From Anaerolineae bacterium (lineage in GTDB: Bacteria > Chloroflexota > Anaerolineae > SpSt-600): a DNA stretch of 55,089 bases. A program made the position numbers and the translations under genes. Under the pieces are notes generated by a model. It saw only the letters and a list, made by a program, of their open reading frames with translations, made no database searches and was not told the origin of the DNA. Position 1 is the stretch's first letter; each line of letters opens with the position of its first letter. This document shows positions 24,337 to 32,516 of the stretch, in pieces. The DNA is taken from assembly GCA_025062375.1 (NCBI GenBank), contig JANXAG010000011.1, positions 1-55,089 on the forward strand, given 5' to 3'.

Positions 24337-25140
24337 ATGGAACACATCCTGATGCGAAGTGCAGCACCTCTGAGCCCGGCCCAGTGGGAAATAATTGACA
24401 ACACCGTTAAAGAAATAGCCAGCCAGATTCTGGTGGGAAGGCGTTTCCTTAAGCTTTGTGGTCCCCTTGGGTTCGGGGTTTACACTGTACCCCTTTACAG
24501 CTATAAGGAGGAAGAGAAAACTATAAGAGCCGAATGCGTAAGGGCTCTTCCCCTGACGGAGCTTTCCTGGGATTTCGTCATTACAGCTCGGGACTTGGAC
24601 GCTTTTGAGAGAGGGCTTCCCTTTGACGTGGGGCCTGTGGCAGGGGCGGCTGCTATCTGCGCCATGAAGGAAGATGAGCTTATCTTCAAAGGGTGTGAGG
24701 AAGCAGGTCTTGAAGGCCTTCTGAACGCTTCTGGCCGCCAGATTCTACCATTGGGCGATTGGGAAAAGGAAGGGCAAGCCCTGGCTGATATTTCCAAAGC
24801 AGTGGCCAAACTGACTTCCTCTGGATTCTATGGTCCCTACGCAGCGGTAATCAACCCATCTTCTTACACTCTGCTCCAGAGGGTGGTGGGGAAGCAAGGC
24901 ATTTTAGAGGTGGAATTGGTGAAGAAAGTGGTTGAAGCAGGCCTTTTCTACACGCCCGCTGTTCCAGAAAATAGGGTGGTAGTCCTTTCTCCCAGGCCCA
25001 TCTACGTGGACCTGGCTGTTGGACAGGATATGGTAACAGCATATCTGGAAAGCTCCAACATGGAACACAAGTTCCGGGTCTTTGAGACCATCGCTTTAAG
25101 GATAAAGCAAGCTGGTGCTATCTGCGTTCTGGAGTCTTAA
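24337..25140 (+). CDS. Family 1 encapsulin shell protein (HK97 fold)
   Basis: The 267-residue length matches known encapsulins of about 265. Recognisable family positions are the N-terminal LMRSAAPLSPAQWEIIDNTV, GRRFLKLCGPLGFGVYTVPL, DAFERGLPFDVGPV, the conserved DELIFKGCEEAGLEGLLN, and GPYAAVINPSSYTLL with GQDMVTAYLE near the C-terminus. Such proteins self-assemble into icosahedral protein compartments. At the place of the flavin-binding Trp of the Thermotoga shell (ITARDLDAFERG here) there is an Arg, so flavin may not bind. It is preceded directly by its ferritin-like cargo gene. There are no phage genes nearby, so it is not a prophage capsid. Confidence 0.93.
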   Translation: MEHILMRSAAPLSPAQWEIIDNTVKEIASQILVGRRFLKLCGPLGFGVYTVPLYSYKEEEKTIRAECVRALPLTELSWDFVITARDLDAFERGLPFDVGPVAGAAAICAMKEDELIFKGCEEAGLEGLLNASGRQILPLGDWEKEGQALADISKAVAKLTSSGFYGPYAAVINPSSYTLLQRVVGKQGILEVELVKKVVEAGLFYTPAVPENRVVVLSPRPIYVDLAVGQDMVTAYLESSNMEHKFRVFETIALRIKQAGAICVLES

Positions 25141-25152
25141 AAAATCTTAAAG

Positions 25153-25226
25153 TCGGGGCGGCCGGATTTGAACCGGCGACCACTTGAACCCCATTCAAGT
25201 GCGCTCCCAGGCTGCGCCACGCCCCG
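25153..25226 (-). tRNA. tRNA-Pro (anticodon GGG)
   Basis: The 74-nt cloverleaf reads on the minus strand. The acceptor stem is CGGGGCG (from 25226) with CGCCCCG and discriminator A. The D-arm region is GGCGCAGCCTGGGAGCGC. The anticodon stem CTTGA/TCAAG encloses loop ATGGGGT (anticodon GGG). The T-arm is GCCGGTTCAAATCCGGC. CCA is not encoded. A T-run follows (GATTTTTT, 25140-25147). It is convergent with the encapsulin gene, with 12 bp between. Confidence 0.95.
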
Positions 25227-25238
25227 ACTTTCGTTATA

Positions 25239-25267
25239 ATTATACACAAAAGAACCTTCCTTGGCAA
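25239..25267 (-). promoter_or_regulatory. Promoter of tRNA-Pro
   Basis: On the minus strand TTGCCA (25262-25267), a 17-bp spacer and TATAAT (25239-25244), preceded by TGTG, lie about 13 bp before the mature tRNA 5' end. Confidence 0.75.
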
Positions 25268-25317
25268 ATTACCACCCAAGGGTGCCGGGAAAGGGCTTTA
25301 TCTTCTGAGGAGGGGCC

Positions 25318-25872
25318 ATGCTGGAGAACGATATTGCGGAAATCCTCATTGACGAGAGAACCCTTCAGGCCAGGATTCGAGAACTGGGGGAGCAGATATC
25401 TCGGGATTACCAGGGCAAGAAACCCGTGCTGGTAGGAGTGCTCAAAGGCGCCTTTATGTTCATGGCTGACTTGACCCGCCATATTTCCATCCCCCATGAA
25501 ATAGATTTCATGGCCACCTCCAGCTACGGCGCAGCTACCGAAACCAGCGGTGTTGTCCGCATCCTCAAAGATCTGGATACCCCCATATCGGGAAGGCATG
25601 TCCTTATCGTGGAGGATATAATTGATACGGGCCTCACTCTTGACTACCTTACCAAAATCCTCAAGGCTCGCAATCCCGCTTCTCTCCGCATTTGCACCCT
25701 TTTGGATAAAAAGGAGCGGCGCCGTATTCCGATCCCCCTGGACTATGTGGGCTTTGAGATCCCCAACAAGTTTGTTGTGGGATATGGGTTGGATTTTGGG
25801 GAAATTTACCGGAACCTCCCTTTCATAGCGGTTCTCAAGCCCGAGATTTATAAAGGGCCAAATTCCGCATAA
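25318..25872 (+). CDS. hpt: Hypoxanthine phosphoribosyltransferase
   Basis: The 184-residue enzyme salvages hypoxanthine (and guanine) with PRPP to give IMP or GMP. The PRPP-binding motif VLIVEDIIDTGLTL is clear at about 99-112. The N-terminal GVLKGAFMFMADL and the C-terminal base-contacting DYVGFEIPNKFVVGYGLDF are family-typical. The ATG has a strong GAGGAGGGG ribosome site. The gene appears monocistronic and lies between the tRNA and the ABC permease operon. Confidence 0.95.
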   Translation: MLENDIAEILIDERTLQARIRELGEQISRDYQGKKPVLVGVLKGAFMFMADLTRHISIPHEIDFMATSSYGAATETSGVVRILKDLDTPISGRHVLIVEDIIDTGLTLDYLTKILKARNPASLRICTLLDKKERRRIPIPLDYVGFEIPNKFVVGYGLDFGEIYRNLPFIAVLKPEIYKGPNSA

Positions 25873-25884
25873 CGGTGCCTCTCC

Positions 25885-25918
25885 TCAGCCCCCAACGCTC
25901 TTGTAACTCAGGGGCTGA
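25885..25918 (+). terminator. Possible terminator hairpin after hpt
   Basis: TCAGCCCC (25885-25892) pairs with GGGGCTGA (25911-25918) 13 bp after the hpt stop. No U-run follows, so termination strength is doubtful. The remaining 25919-26050 shows no gene. Confidence 0.4.
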
Positions 25919-26050
25919 AATGAGCTCCTGCAACCGTTCCTAAGCTTTTGCTTTCTTAAAAGTTGCGGGAAAAAGACTCCTGGCTCTGCATAGTGTTGAG
26001 GGAAAGAACAGGGTAATGCTGCTTGGGAGTTCGTTGCCTCTCTGAAGAAT

Positions 26051-26080
26051 TTGTGTTACCACCGCAAAAGGAGTTAAAAT
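26051..26080 (+). promoter_or_regulatory. Possible promoter for the permease operon
   Basis: TTGTGT (26051-26056), an 18-bp spacer and TAAAAT (26075-26080) lie 37 bp upstream of the GTG at 26118. The -35 is weak. Confidence 0.45.
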
Positions 26081-26117
26081 AACCGCGGGTGACGTTATTG
26101 CCAGAAAAGGGGGCTGA

Positions 26118-27272
26118 GTGGTCCGCTACCTTTTTTACCGTCTTATTCGGGCTTTTATAGCTCTCGTTCTCTTCCAAACTGTCCTCTTCCTTCTGATTCA
26201 TGCTCTCCCTGGAGATTTCGTAAGCATGGTTTTTGGCTTTCCCCCTATATGGAAAAAAGCTCTCAGAGCCTACCTTGGCCTCAATTTGCCCCTTTGGCAG
26301 CAGTATCTGCTGTGGATGAAGGGTTTTTTCACAGGCAATCTCGGGAAAAGTTTCCTCTATCCGCGCTTTTCCGTAGTGGAGCTTCTCCTCATGGCTCTCC
26401 CCAAAACGCTGCTCCTTTTGGTGCCTGCCACTATTTCGGCCTGGATTTTAGGGTTGTGGCTGGGCAAAAGATTGGCCTGGCCACCCAGGAATTCCTCCCT
26501 CATTAGCGCCCCTATCACAGCCTTAGCGGTCGTAAGTTATTCTTCATTCCTCCCCTGGGTTATATTCATGTTGATTCAAATTTTTGCCATAAGGCTGAGA
26601 TGGTTCCCTACTCAGAGCGAGGTAAGCATTGAGCTCTGGGCTGATGTAACCATATCCTCCAGCGAAGTGATGGTCTGGATGCTGCTCACCTTTATGGTCA
26701 GCACTATCGGGTGGTGGGCCACAGGCCGGATAGCTTACGGGCATAAGAAAATCTTAAAAGTTACCTTGAAAGTTTTTTTGTTCGCAGCTATAGCCTTAGC
26801 GTGGGCCTTTTCCGGATGGGCTCGCTTTGCTCTGGACATTCTCTGGCACCTGGCCCTTCCCTTCACAGCCCTTTTGTTAACGACTTTCGGGGAAATAATG
26901 CTCCTTATGCGGACCAGCATGAGCATCCTACGAAATGAGGACTTTGTCCTCCTGGCCAAGGCCAAAGGCTTGCCAGACAGCAAGATAAGAGACGTCCACT
27001 TGAGTCAGATCGCTGTTTTGCCTCTGCTGAGCCGATTCTTGCTTCAATTCCCATTCCTCCTTCTGGGAAGCTTTATAGTGGAGAAGATGTTTTTCTGGCC
27101 TGGGGTTGGAGTGCTCCTTTTCTTCGCCATTGACTATCAGGACGTGCCTCTCCTCATGGGTGTTCTCTCTCTAACGGGCATCCTGCTTCTCATCTCCCAC
27201 GTTGCCTTAGATATCGCCCAGGCCTGGATAGACCCAAGATTGAGGGGTAAAATCCATGGGCGAATGGTTTAA
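26118..27272 (+). CDS. DppB-type ABC transporter permease
   Basis: The 384-residue protein starts at GTG 26118 behind AAAAGGGGG. The N-terminus (YRLIRAFIALVLFQTVLFLLIHALPGDF) and the EAA-loop region (LLAKAKGLPDSKIRDVHLSQI) identify a BPD_transp_1 permease of the oligopeptide/nickel type. It is longer than the usual 310-340 residues: the region of about 165-235 between the central segments holds an extra hydrophobic stretch. The next gene, a DppC-type permease, overlaps by 17 bp. No substrate-binding protein or ATPase gene is adjacent, so the imported or exported substrate is unknown. Confidence 0.85.
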   Translation: MVRYLFYRLIRAFIALVLFQTVLFLLIHALPGDFVSMVFGFPPIWKKALRAYLGLNLPLWQQYLLWMKGFFTGNLGKSFLYPRFSVVELLLMALPKTLLLLVPATISAWILGLWLGKRLAWPPRNSSLISAPITALAVVSYSSFLPWVIFMLIQIFAIRLRWFPTQSEVSIELWADVTISSSEVMVWMLLTFMVSTIGWWATGRIAYGHKKILKVTLKVFLFAAIALAWAFSGWARFALDILWHLALPFTALLLTTFGEIMLLMRTSMSILRNEDFVLLAKAKGLPDSKIRDVHLSQIAVLPLLSRFLLQFPFLLLGSFIVEKMFFWPGVGVLLFFAIDYQDVPLLMGVLSLTGILLLISHVALDIAQAWIDPRLRGKIHGRMV

Positions 27273-28158
27273 AACGGCGGCTCTCAAAAATCCAAAGGGC
27301 TTAACGGGAATTGTCATTTTGACCCTGTTTGCTCTCATGGCTTTATCTCACCCCGTTCTTATGGCGCTGGTTTGGAACCGGGGAATATACCACCCCATGG
27401 TAGGGTTTGACCCGGATATTGCCCCTCATCCAACTTTGCCTTCCCTCAAGCACCCCCTGGGTACAGATTCTTTCGGGAGGGATATCTTGAGTCAGCTTTT
27501 GTACGGGGCTGGCACTTCCCTGGGAGTGGGAATCACGTCCGGTTTGGTGGCCTCAATCCTAGCAGTGAGTGTCGGGGTGGCTTCGGCTTATTTCGGAAAA
27601 AGGGTGGAAACTTTGTTAATGGGCCTCTGCGATGTTTTGATCCTCCTGCCACCGCCCATAATCCTGCTGATAATAGGCCTTTTGGTGGATATGCGCTGGC
27701 CCACTTTAGCCCTTTTGTACGGAATCCTCGCTGGCCTTGGGGCACCCGCTGTTATCTTAAAGACCTGGGCCCAGAGCATAACGGTGAGAGGCTTCGTGGA
27801 AACAGCCAGGCTTTCCGGAGGAAGCGATTTTTACATCATTCGCAGGCATATTCTCCCCTACGTTCTCCCCGCCGGTTTCCTCTTTATGATGTTCACAGCT
27901 TCAGGCTCGGTCCTGACTGAAGCCTTCCTTTCATTTTTTGGCCGGACGAGGATAAGGATGAGCTGGGGGTCCATGATTTGGTTCACGCAATTGACCTTTT
28001 ACTGGTCTCCCGAAGGCCCCCAGTGGCATGCCCTGTTTCCCCCAGCCCTGGCTATAATTCTGTTTTGCAGTGCTTTTTACCTCTTGGGCAAAGCCGTGGA
28101 AGAATATTACGACCCCTTCGTCAGGAGGTTCACGTGGGAAGCAAGGCCCCGTTTTTAA
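27256..28158 (+). CDS. DppC-type ABC transporter permease
   Basis: The 300-residue protein has an N-terminal helix and then the diagnostic HPLGTDSFGRDILSQLLYG (about 74-92) shared by DppC/OppC permeases. The EAA loop is FVETARLSGGSDFYIIRRHI. Six membrane segments are expected. The reading frame overlaps the dppB-like gene by 17 bp and the following membrane-protein gene by 25 bp, so the three are one tightly packed operon. The cognate ATPases (DppD/F) and binding protein (DppA) are missing here and must be elsewhere if the transporter is functional. Confidence 0.88.
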   Translation: MGEWFKTAALKNPKGLTGIVILTLFALMALSHPVLMALVWNRGIYHPMVGFDPDIAPHPTLPSLKHPLGTDSFGRDILSQLLYGAGTSLGVGITSGLVASILAVSVGVASAYFGKRVETLLMGLCDVLILLPPPIILLIIGLLVDMRWPTLALLYGILAGLGAPAVILKTWAQSITVRGFVETARLSGGSDFYIIRRHILPYVLPAGFLFMMFTASGSVLTEAFLSFFGRTRIRMSWGSMIWFTQLTFYWSPEGPQWHALFPPALAIILFCSAFYLLGKAVEEYYDPFVRRFTWEARPRF

Positions 28159-29567
28159 CAGTGGTAGTTGCTTTTCTGGTCCTGGGTACCCTCTATGCCC
28201 TGTACACGCCCCCCTGGCAGGCTCCAGATGAGCCCGCCCATTACAATTACATTGCCTTCCTGGTGCGTGAGGGCCGTTTACCCGTTCTGGAGATGGGAGA
28301 TTATCCCCACCTTTACCTTGAGGAGATAAAAAGCCGCCGCTTTCCTCCCGAAATGTCCATTGAACCGATCCGCTATGAGTTCCATCAGCCCCCTCTCTAT
28401 TACCTGTTGGCCTCGCCTGTATATGCCTTGACGGGAGGAAATCTCATAGCCCTGAGGCTTCTTTCGATGGCGATCGGTGCTGGGGTGGTAACCGTGGCCT
28501 TTCTCATCGTCAGGGAGCTTTTACCGGAAAAGCCCGAGTTGGCAGTGGGAGCAGCTGCCTTTGCCGCTTTTGTACCCATGCACATCGCTATAAGTGCTTC
28601 GGTCAATAACGATGCCCTGGCAGAGCTCTTCATCGGACTATTTCTCCTGGAAACGGTGCGGCTTATAAAAGAGGGGTTCCCGGAAAAAGCTCTATGGAGA
28701 CCATCGCTTTTCATAGCCCTCGGTTTTTTGACCAAGACCACGGCTTATATCTCCTTTGTCCTTTACCCTGTAATCTTTGCCGTATACGCTTATCGCCGCA
28801 TTTCCTGGAGCAGGGGAGTGCGCTCTTTTGTGTTGAGTCTCTGGCCCCTTCTTTTTACACTACCCTGGTTTGTCCGAAACATGGCTGTTTATGGTCCCTC
28901 TGACCCCTTCGGCCTTTCCCGGCACGACGCTGTAGTAGTGGGACAGCCTCGCACCATGGAATGGGTTGAATCGATGGGAATCTGGAGCGTTCTCAGGGCT
29001 TTTCTCCTGACTTCTTTCCGGAGTTTCTGGGGACAGTTCGGCTGGATGGCTGTTCCTATGGATGAGCGAATCTATGCTCTATTATTTCTGGCCTCTTTCC
29101 TCGCCCTCTGGGGATTGCTCCTCTGGTTGCCACGGGGGTGGCGGGAGCTTAAGGAGTTCCAGCACCTTGGTTTTATCCTTCTGGCTTTATCCTTTGCCTT
29201 CACGGCTCTTTCCTTCATCTGGTATAACCTCAAATTTGTCCAGCACCAGGGCCGATACCTCTTCCCGGCCCTGATACCCATAGGCTTTGGGTTTTCCTTG
29301 GGCCTGAGAGAAGGTTTAAAGAGAAGAGCTATGGCGGGAGCGGGGCTCATCTTTATCCTCCTGGCCTTTGCTCTGGTCCTTAAGGGCTTCCTCACCAGCG
29401 ATTGGAATCGTTTTACTCTGGCCATAGCCCTTTTGGGGGCAGTGGGTTGTGGTATAAAGGCCCTGCTCCCGGAACGATGGGATCATTTCTTCTTCGGTTT
29501 ATTCTTTGCTGGATTAGCCGCTTTAAGTGCCCTGTGCCCGTTTATTTACATAAAGCCTTATCTTTAA
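28134..29567 (+). CDS. DUF2142/GT39-like multi-pass membrane protein
   Basis: The protein has 477 residues from GTG 28134, chosen for AGGAGG 5 bp upstream; an upstream in-frame start at 27978 would lie deep inside the DppC gene. The first extracytoplasmic loop has PPWQAPDEPAHYNYI, the DEPAH-type motif seen in DUF2142 and GT-C glycosyltransferases. About 11 further hydrophobic segments follow. It would use a lipid-linked sugar at the outer membrane face, but the donor and acceptor are unknown. It ends the permease operon. Confidence 0.7.
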   Translation: MGSKAPFLTVVVAFLVLGTLYALYTPPWQAPDEPAHYNYIAFLVREGRLPVLEMGDYPHLYLEEIKSRRFPPEMSIEPIRYEFHQPPLYYLLASPVYALTGGNLIALRLLSMAIGAGVVTVAFLIVRELLPEKPELAVGAAAFAAFVPMHIAISASVNNDALAELFIGLFLLETVRLIKEGFPEKALWRPSLFIALGFLTKTTAYISFVLYPVIFAVYAYRRISWSRGVRSFVLSLWPLLFTLPWFVRNMAVYGPSDPFGLSRHDAVVVGQPRTMEWVESMGIWSVLRAFLLTSFRSFWGQFGWMAVPMDERIYALLFLASFLALWGLLLWLPRGWRELKEFQHLGFILLALSFAFTALSFIWYNLKFVQHQGRYLFPALIPIGFGFSLGLREGLKRRAMAGAGLIFILLAFALVLKGFLTSDWNRFTLAIALLGAVGCGIKALLPERWDHFFFGLFFAGLAALSALCPFIYIKPYL

Positions 29568-29580
29568 ACCCGGAAGCTCA

Positions 29581-29646
29581 CCCAGAGCATCTCGGGCAAT
29601 TCTCTTCGCTGCAGGACTGATGGGCCGGCAAGCATCTCTGGGCCCA
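29581..29646 (+). other. Structured intergenic segment of unknown role
   Basis: CCCAGAG (29581-29587) can pair with CTCTGGG (29636-29642), and alternatively TGGGCC (29621-29626) with GGCCCA (29641-29646). There is no U-run. It lies between the membrane-protein stop and the iorA promoter. It may be a 3'-end structure of the upstream operon. Confidence 0.3.
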
Positions 29647-29723
29647 CCGGCTAAAACCTGGCACTTCGGAAGGTGAAGGGGCGTTCTCTGGCCGTTCAAG
29701 TCTTTAAATTGACCATCAAACCA

Positions 29724-29752
29724 TTGACCCCTTACTTTAAGCATGTTATAAT
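29724..29752 (+). promoter_or_regulatory. Promoter of the iorA-mvk operon
   Basis: TTGACC (29724-29729), a 17-bp spacer and TATAAT (29747-29752) with a TG one base upstream predict initiation near 29759, about 29 nt before the ATG at 29788. Confidence 0.8.
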
Positions 29753-29787
29753 TAGCTGCAAATTCACCCGCCCACGGAGGATGCAAC

Positions 29788-31578
29788 ATGGAAAAGGAGT
29801 TAATGCTGGGGAACGAAGCTATAGCCAGGGGCGCGTGGGAAGCAGGCATTGAAGTGGCTGCAGCTTACCCTGGCACCCCTTCTACTGAAATTTTAGAAGC
29901 CTTCGCCCGTTACCCGGGAGTATACGCTGAGTGGTCTACCAATGAAAAGGTGGCACTGGATGTGGCTGCTGGAGCTGCATATGCCGGCATAAGAGCCATG
30001 GCCGCGATGAAACACGTCGGCCTTAATGTGGCGGCCGATTCCCTTTTTTATGCCTCTATGACTGGAGCCGAAGCGGCTTTAATCGTGATCTCTGCCGATG
30101 ACCCTGCAATGCATTCTTCCCAGAACGAGCAGGACAATCGCCGCTATGCTAAGTTCGCCAGGGTCCCCTGTCTTGAGCCCTCCGACAGCCAGGAAGCCAA
30201 AGATATGATGAAAGTGGCTGTGGAAATAAGCGAACTTTTTGATACTCCGGTTCTCTATCGGATTACCACCAGGATTGCCCACTCGGCGGGGGCTGTAACC
30301 CTTGGTGAGAGGGTAACTCGCTCCCAAAGGCCTTCCCAATTTCCCCGCAACGTTCCTAAGTACGTTATGCTTCCAGCCTACGCTCGCCTTCGCCACCCTG
30401 TAATTGAGGAAAGGATAAGACGGCTTGAAGAGTTTGCCGAATCTTTCCCCTATAACCGCATAGAAATGGGTGACCCCTCCCTGGGCATAGTCACCTGCGG
30501 GGTGGCCTATCAGTACGCCCGCGAAGTCTTTCCGGAAGCTTCTTTCCTTAGACTGGGGATGACCTATCCTATCCCCAAGCGGATGGTGAGAGAGTTTGCC
30601 TCCAGGGTTAAGAGGCTCATAGTCATAGAAGAGCTGGATCCTTTCCTGGAGGAGGAAATTCGCCTGATGGGGATACCGGTTGAAGGCAAGAGCGTTTTCC
30701 CCATCTGTGGTGAATTTGATCCCACAGTATTAAGGGAGGCTGCTATAAAGGCCGGCCTTCTTCCCCCCGAGGCCGGAGTTGAAAGGCCAAAAGTGGAAGT
30801 TGGGGAGCTACCCCCGAGGCCTCCGGTTCTTTGTCCAGGGTGCCCTCACCGCGGAGTTTTCTACATAATGAGCAAACTCAAGCTGGCAGTGACCGGAGAC
30901 ATAGGCTGTTACACCCTGGGAGCTCTTCCCCCTCTTTCCACTATCCACACCTGTGGTTGCATGGGAGCGGGCATAGGTCAGGCCCACGGTGCCGATAAAT
31001 CCGGTCTTGAGGAAAGAATCGTAGCCGTAATTGGGGACTCCACCTTTTTCCACACGGGAATGCCGGCGCTCCTCAATATAGCTTACAATAAGGGAAAGGC
31101 CATAACAGTAGTCATGGATAACCGCAGCACCGCCATGACTGGTCATCAGGGTCATCCCGGAACGGGCCAGACCCTTCAGGGCGAGAAATCAGCGGAAGTT
31201 CTCATAGAAGACGTGGCCAGAGCCTTCGGAATAAAGCATGTTTACACTGTGGATGCTTACGACCTTAAGGGGGTTGAAAAGGCCTTTAAGGAAGCCCTGG
31301 CAGTGGACGAAGCGGCTGTAATTGTAACAAGGAGGGAGTGCGCCCTCCTGCCGGAAGTGCGCAGGACTTACAAACCCCTGAGGGTTGACCCTGAAAAGTG
31401 TAACGGTTGCGGCCTCTGTTTCCGGGCGGGCTGTCCTGCAACCCTCAGGAGCGAGGAAATAGACCCTAAAACCAAAAAGCCAAAGATGAAAATAGACCCG
31501 CTCCTGTGCACTGGCTGCGAGGTGTGTGCTCAAATTTGTCCCAGAGGGGCAATCCTGTTCAGAGCTCAGCTGGATTGA
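29788..31578 (+). CDS. iorA: Indolepyruvate:ferredoxin oxidoreductase, alpha subunit
   Basis: The 596-residue protein combines an N-terminal pyruvate:ferredoxin oxidoreductase-like domain (AAAYPGTPSTEILEA, STNEKVALDVAAGAAYAG) and a TPP-binding domain (GDIGCYTLG, VIGDSTFFHTG, MDNRSTAMTGHQGHPGTG). Two C-terminal 4Fe-4S motifs follow: CNGCGLCFRAGCP and CTGCEVCAQICP. It decarboxylates aryl pyruvates from aromatic amino acids to aryl-CoA and reduces ferredoxin, an oxygen-sensitive reaction of anaerobes. The small subunit IorB, usually adjacent, is not beside it; mevalonate kinase follows with a 1-bp overlap. The ATG is preceded by GGAGG. Confidence 0.94.
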   Translation: MEKELMLGNEAIARGAWEAGIEVAAAYPGTPSTEILEAFARYPGVYAEWSTNEKVALDVAAGAAYAGIRAMAAMKHVGLNVAADSLFYASMTGAEAALIVISADDPAMHSSQNEQDNRRYAKFARVPCLEPSDSQEAKDMMKVAVEISELFDTPVLYRITTRIAHSAGAVTLGERVTRSQRPSQFPRNVPKYVMLPAYARLRHPVIEERIRRLEEFAESFPYNRIEMGDPSLGIVTCGVAYQYAREVFPEASFLRLGMTYPIPKRMVREFASRVKRLIVIEELDPFLEEEIRLMGIPVEGKSVFPICGEFDPTVLREAAIKAGLLPPEAGVERPKVEVGELPPRPPVLCPGCPHRGVFYIMSKLKLAVTGDIGCYTLGALPPLSTIHTCGCMGAGIGQAHGADKSGLEERIVAVIGDSTFFHTGMPALLNIAYNKGKAITVVMDNRSTAMTGHQGHPGTGQTLQGEKSAEVLIEDVARAFGIKHVYTVDAYDLKGVEKAFKEALAVDEAAVIVTRRECALLPEVRRTYKPLRVDPEKCNGCGLCFRAGCPATLRSEEIDPKTKKPKMKIDPLLCTGCEVCAQICPRGAILFRAQLD

Positions 31579-32504
31579 TGGAAGCCAGAGCTTCAGCTTC
31601 GGGAAAAATCATCCTTTTGGGGGAACATGCAGTAGTCTACGGCAGGCCCGCCATTGCCGCACCGGTAACTGGGGTAAAGGCCTGGGCTACAGTGGAAGAT
31701 TCCCCCGGTGAAATCTTCATCCGGGCCCCTGATATCGGGAAGGAGTTCTACCTGGAAGAGGCTTCTCCCGATGATCCGCTTCGTCTCGTGGTAGAGTTAA
31801 CTCTAAAACGCCTGGAACTGGGAAAGGCTTATGGTTTCACAATAACGATCCACTCCGAAATCCCCATAGCCCGCGGCCTTGGAAGCGGAGCAGCTGTCTC
31901 TACGGCCATCGTAAGGGCTTTGTCCCTTTACTTTCAGCGAAAACTTACCCCCGATGAAATCTCGGCCATAGTTTACGAAACGGAAAAAATTTACCACGGC
32001 ACCCCCAGCGGCATAGATAATACTGTAATCGCCTACGAAATGCCGGTGTTTTTCGTTAAAGGACAACCCCCGGTGCCCTTCAAAGCGGGGCGAACTTTAA
32101 CCTTCATCATAGGGGATACGGGGATTCCAAGCCCCACCAGGGATGTGGTGTTATGGGTAAGAAAGAGGTGGGAAGAAGATAGGGCCAGGTGTGAAAGGCT
32201 CTTTGATCAGATAGGAAGTATAGTGCTGGAGGGGAAGGAAGCCATAGAAAGGGGTGAGCTCCGAAGGATTGGTGAACTTATGGATGAGAACCACCGTCTC
32301 TTGGCAGAGTTGGGGGTTTCCTCTCCCGAGCTGGATCGCCTGGTGGATGCAGCCCGGGAGGCCGGGGCCCTGGGAGCAAAACTTTCGGGGGCTGGATGGG
32401 GTGGAAACATGATAGCCTTGGTGGAGGACTGGACTGTTCCCATAGTTTCCGGAGCTCTGAAAAAAGCAGGCGCCGTTTCGCTTCTGACAGGTCAGGTATC
32501 CTGA
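31578..32504 (+). CDS. mvk: Mevalonate kinase
   Basis: The protein has 308 residues from the ATG at 31578, which overlaps the iorA stop (TGATG). The N-terminal SGKIILLGEHAVVYGRPAIA is the mevalonate kinase signature. The GHMP ATP loop is PIARGLGSGAAVS (about 94-106). GTPSGIDNTV and the C-terminal AKLSGAGWGGNMIAL complete the family pattern. It phosphorylates mevalonate in isoprenoid synthesis, a route found in only some bacteria including several Chloroflexota. No other mevalonate-pathway gene is in the window, although a UbiA-type prenyltransferase lies 5 kb downstream. Confidence 0.93.
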   Translation: MEARASASGKIILLGEHAVVYGRPAIAAPVTGVKAWATVEDSPGEIFIRAPDIGKEFYLEEASPDDPLRLVVELTLKRLELGKAYGFTITIHSEIPIARGLGSGAAVSTAIVRALSLYFQRKLTPDEISAIVYETEKIYHGTPSGIDNTVIAYEMPVFFVKGQPPVPFKAGRTLTFIIGDTGIPSPTRDVVLWVRKRWEEDRARCERLFDQIGSIVLEGKEAIERGELRRIGELMDENHRLLAELGVSSPELDRLVDAAREAGALGAKLSGAGWGGNMIALVEDWTVPIVSGALKKAGAVSLLTGQVS

Positions 32505-32516
32505 AGGAGGGCTGGA

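Noticed and set aside
24337-25140. HK97-fold protein as a prophage capsid or bacteriocin
   Set aside because: No portal, terminase, protease or tail genes nearby; the adjacent ferritin cargo with TVGSLIK and the length near 267 fit an encapsulin.
27978-28133. Upstream start for the DUF2142/GT39-like protein
   Set aside because: Would read through DppC coding sequence in another frame with no hydrophobic signal; the GTG at 28134 has AGGAGG at correct spacing.
29523-29849. Minus frame containing a stretch like the E2 peripheral-subunit-binding motif (SPAAKRIAR)
   Set aside because: Very short resemblance, runs through the iorA promoter and start, and no dehydrogenase context.
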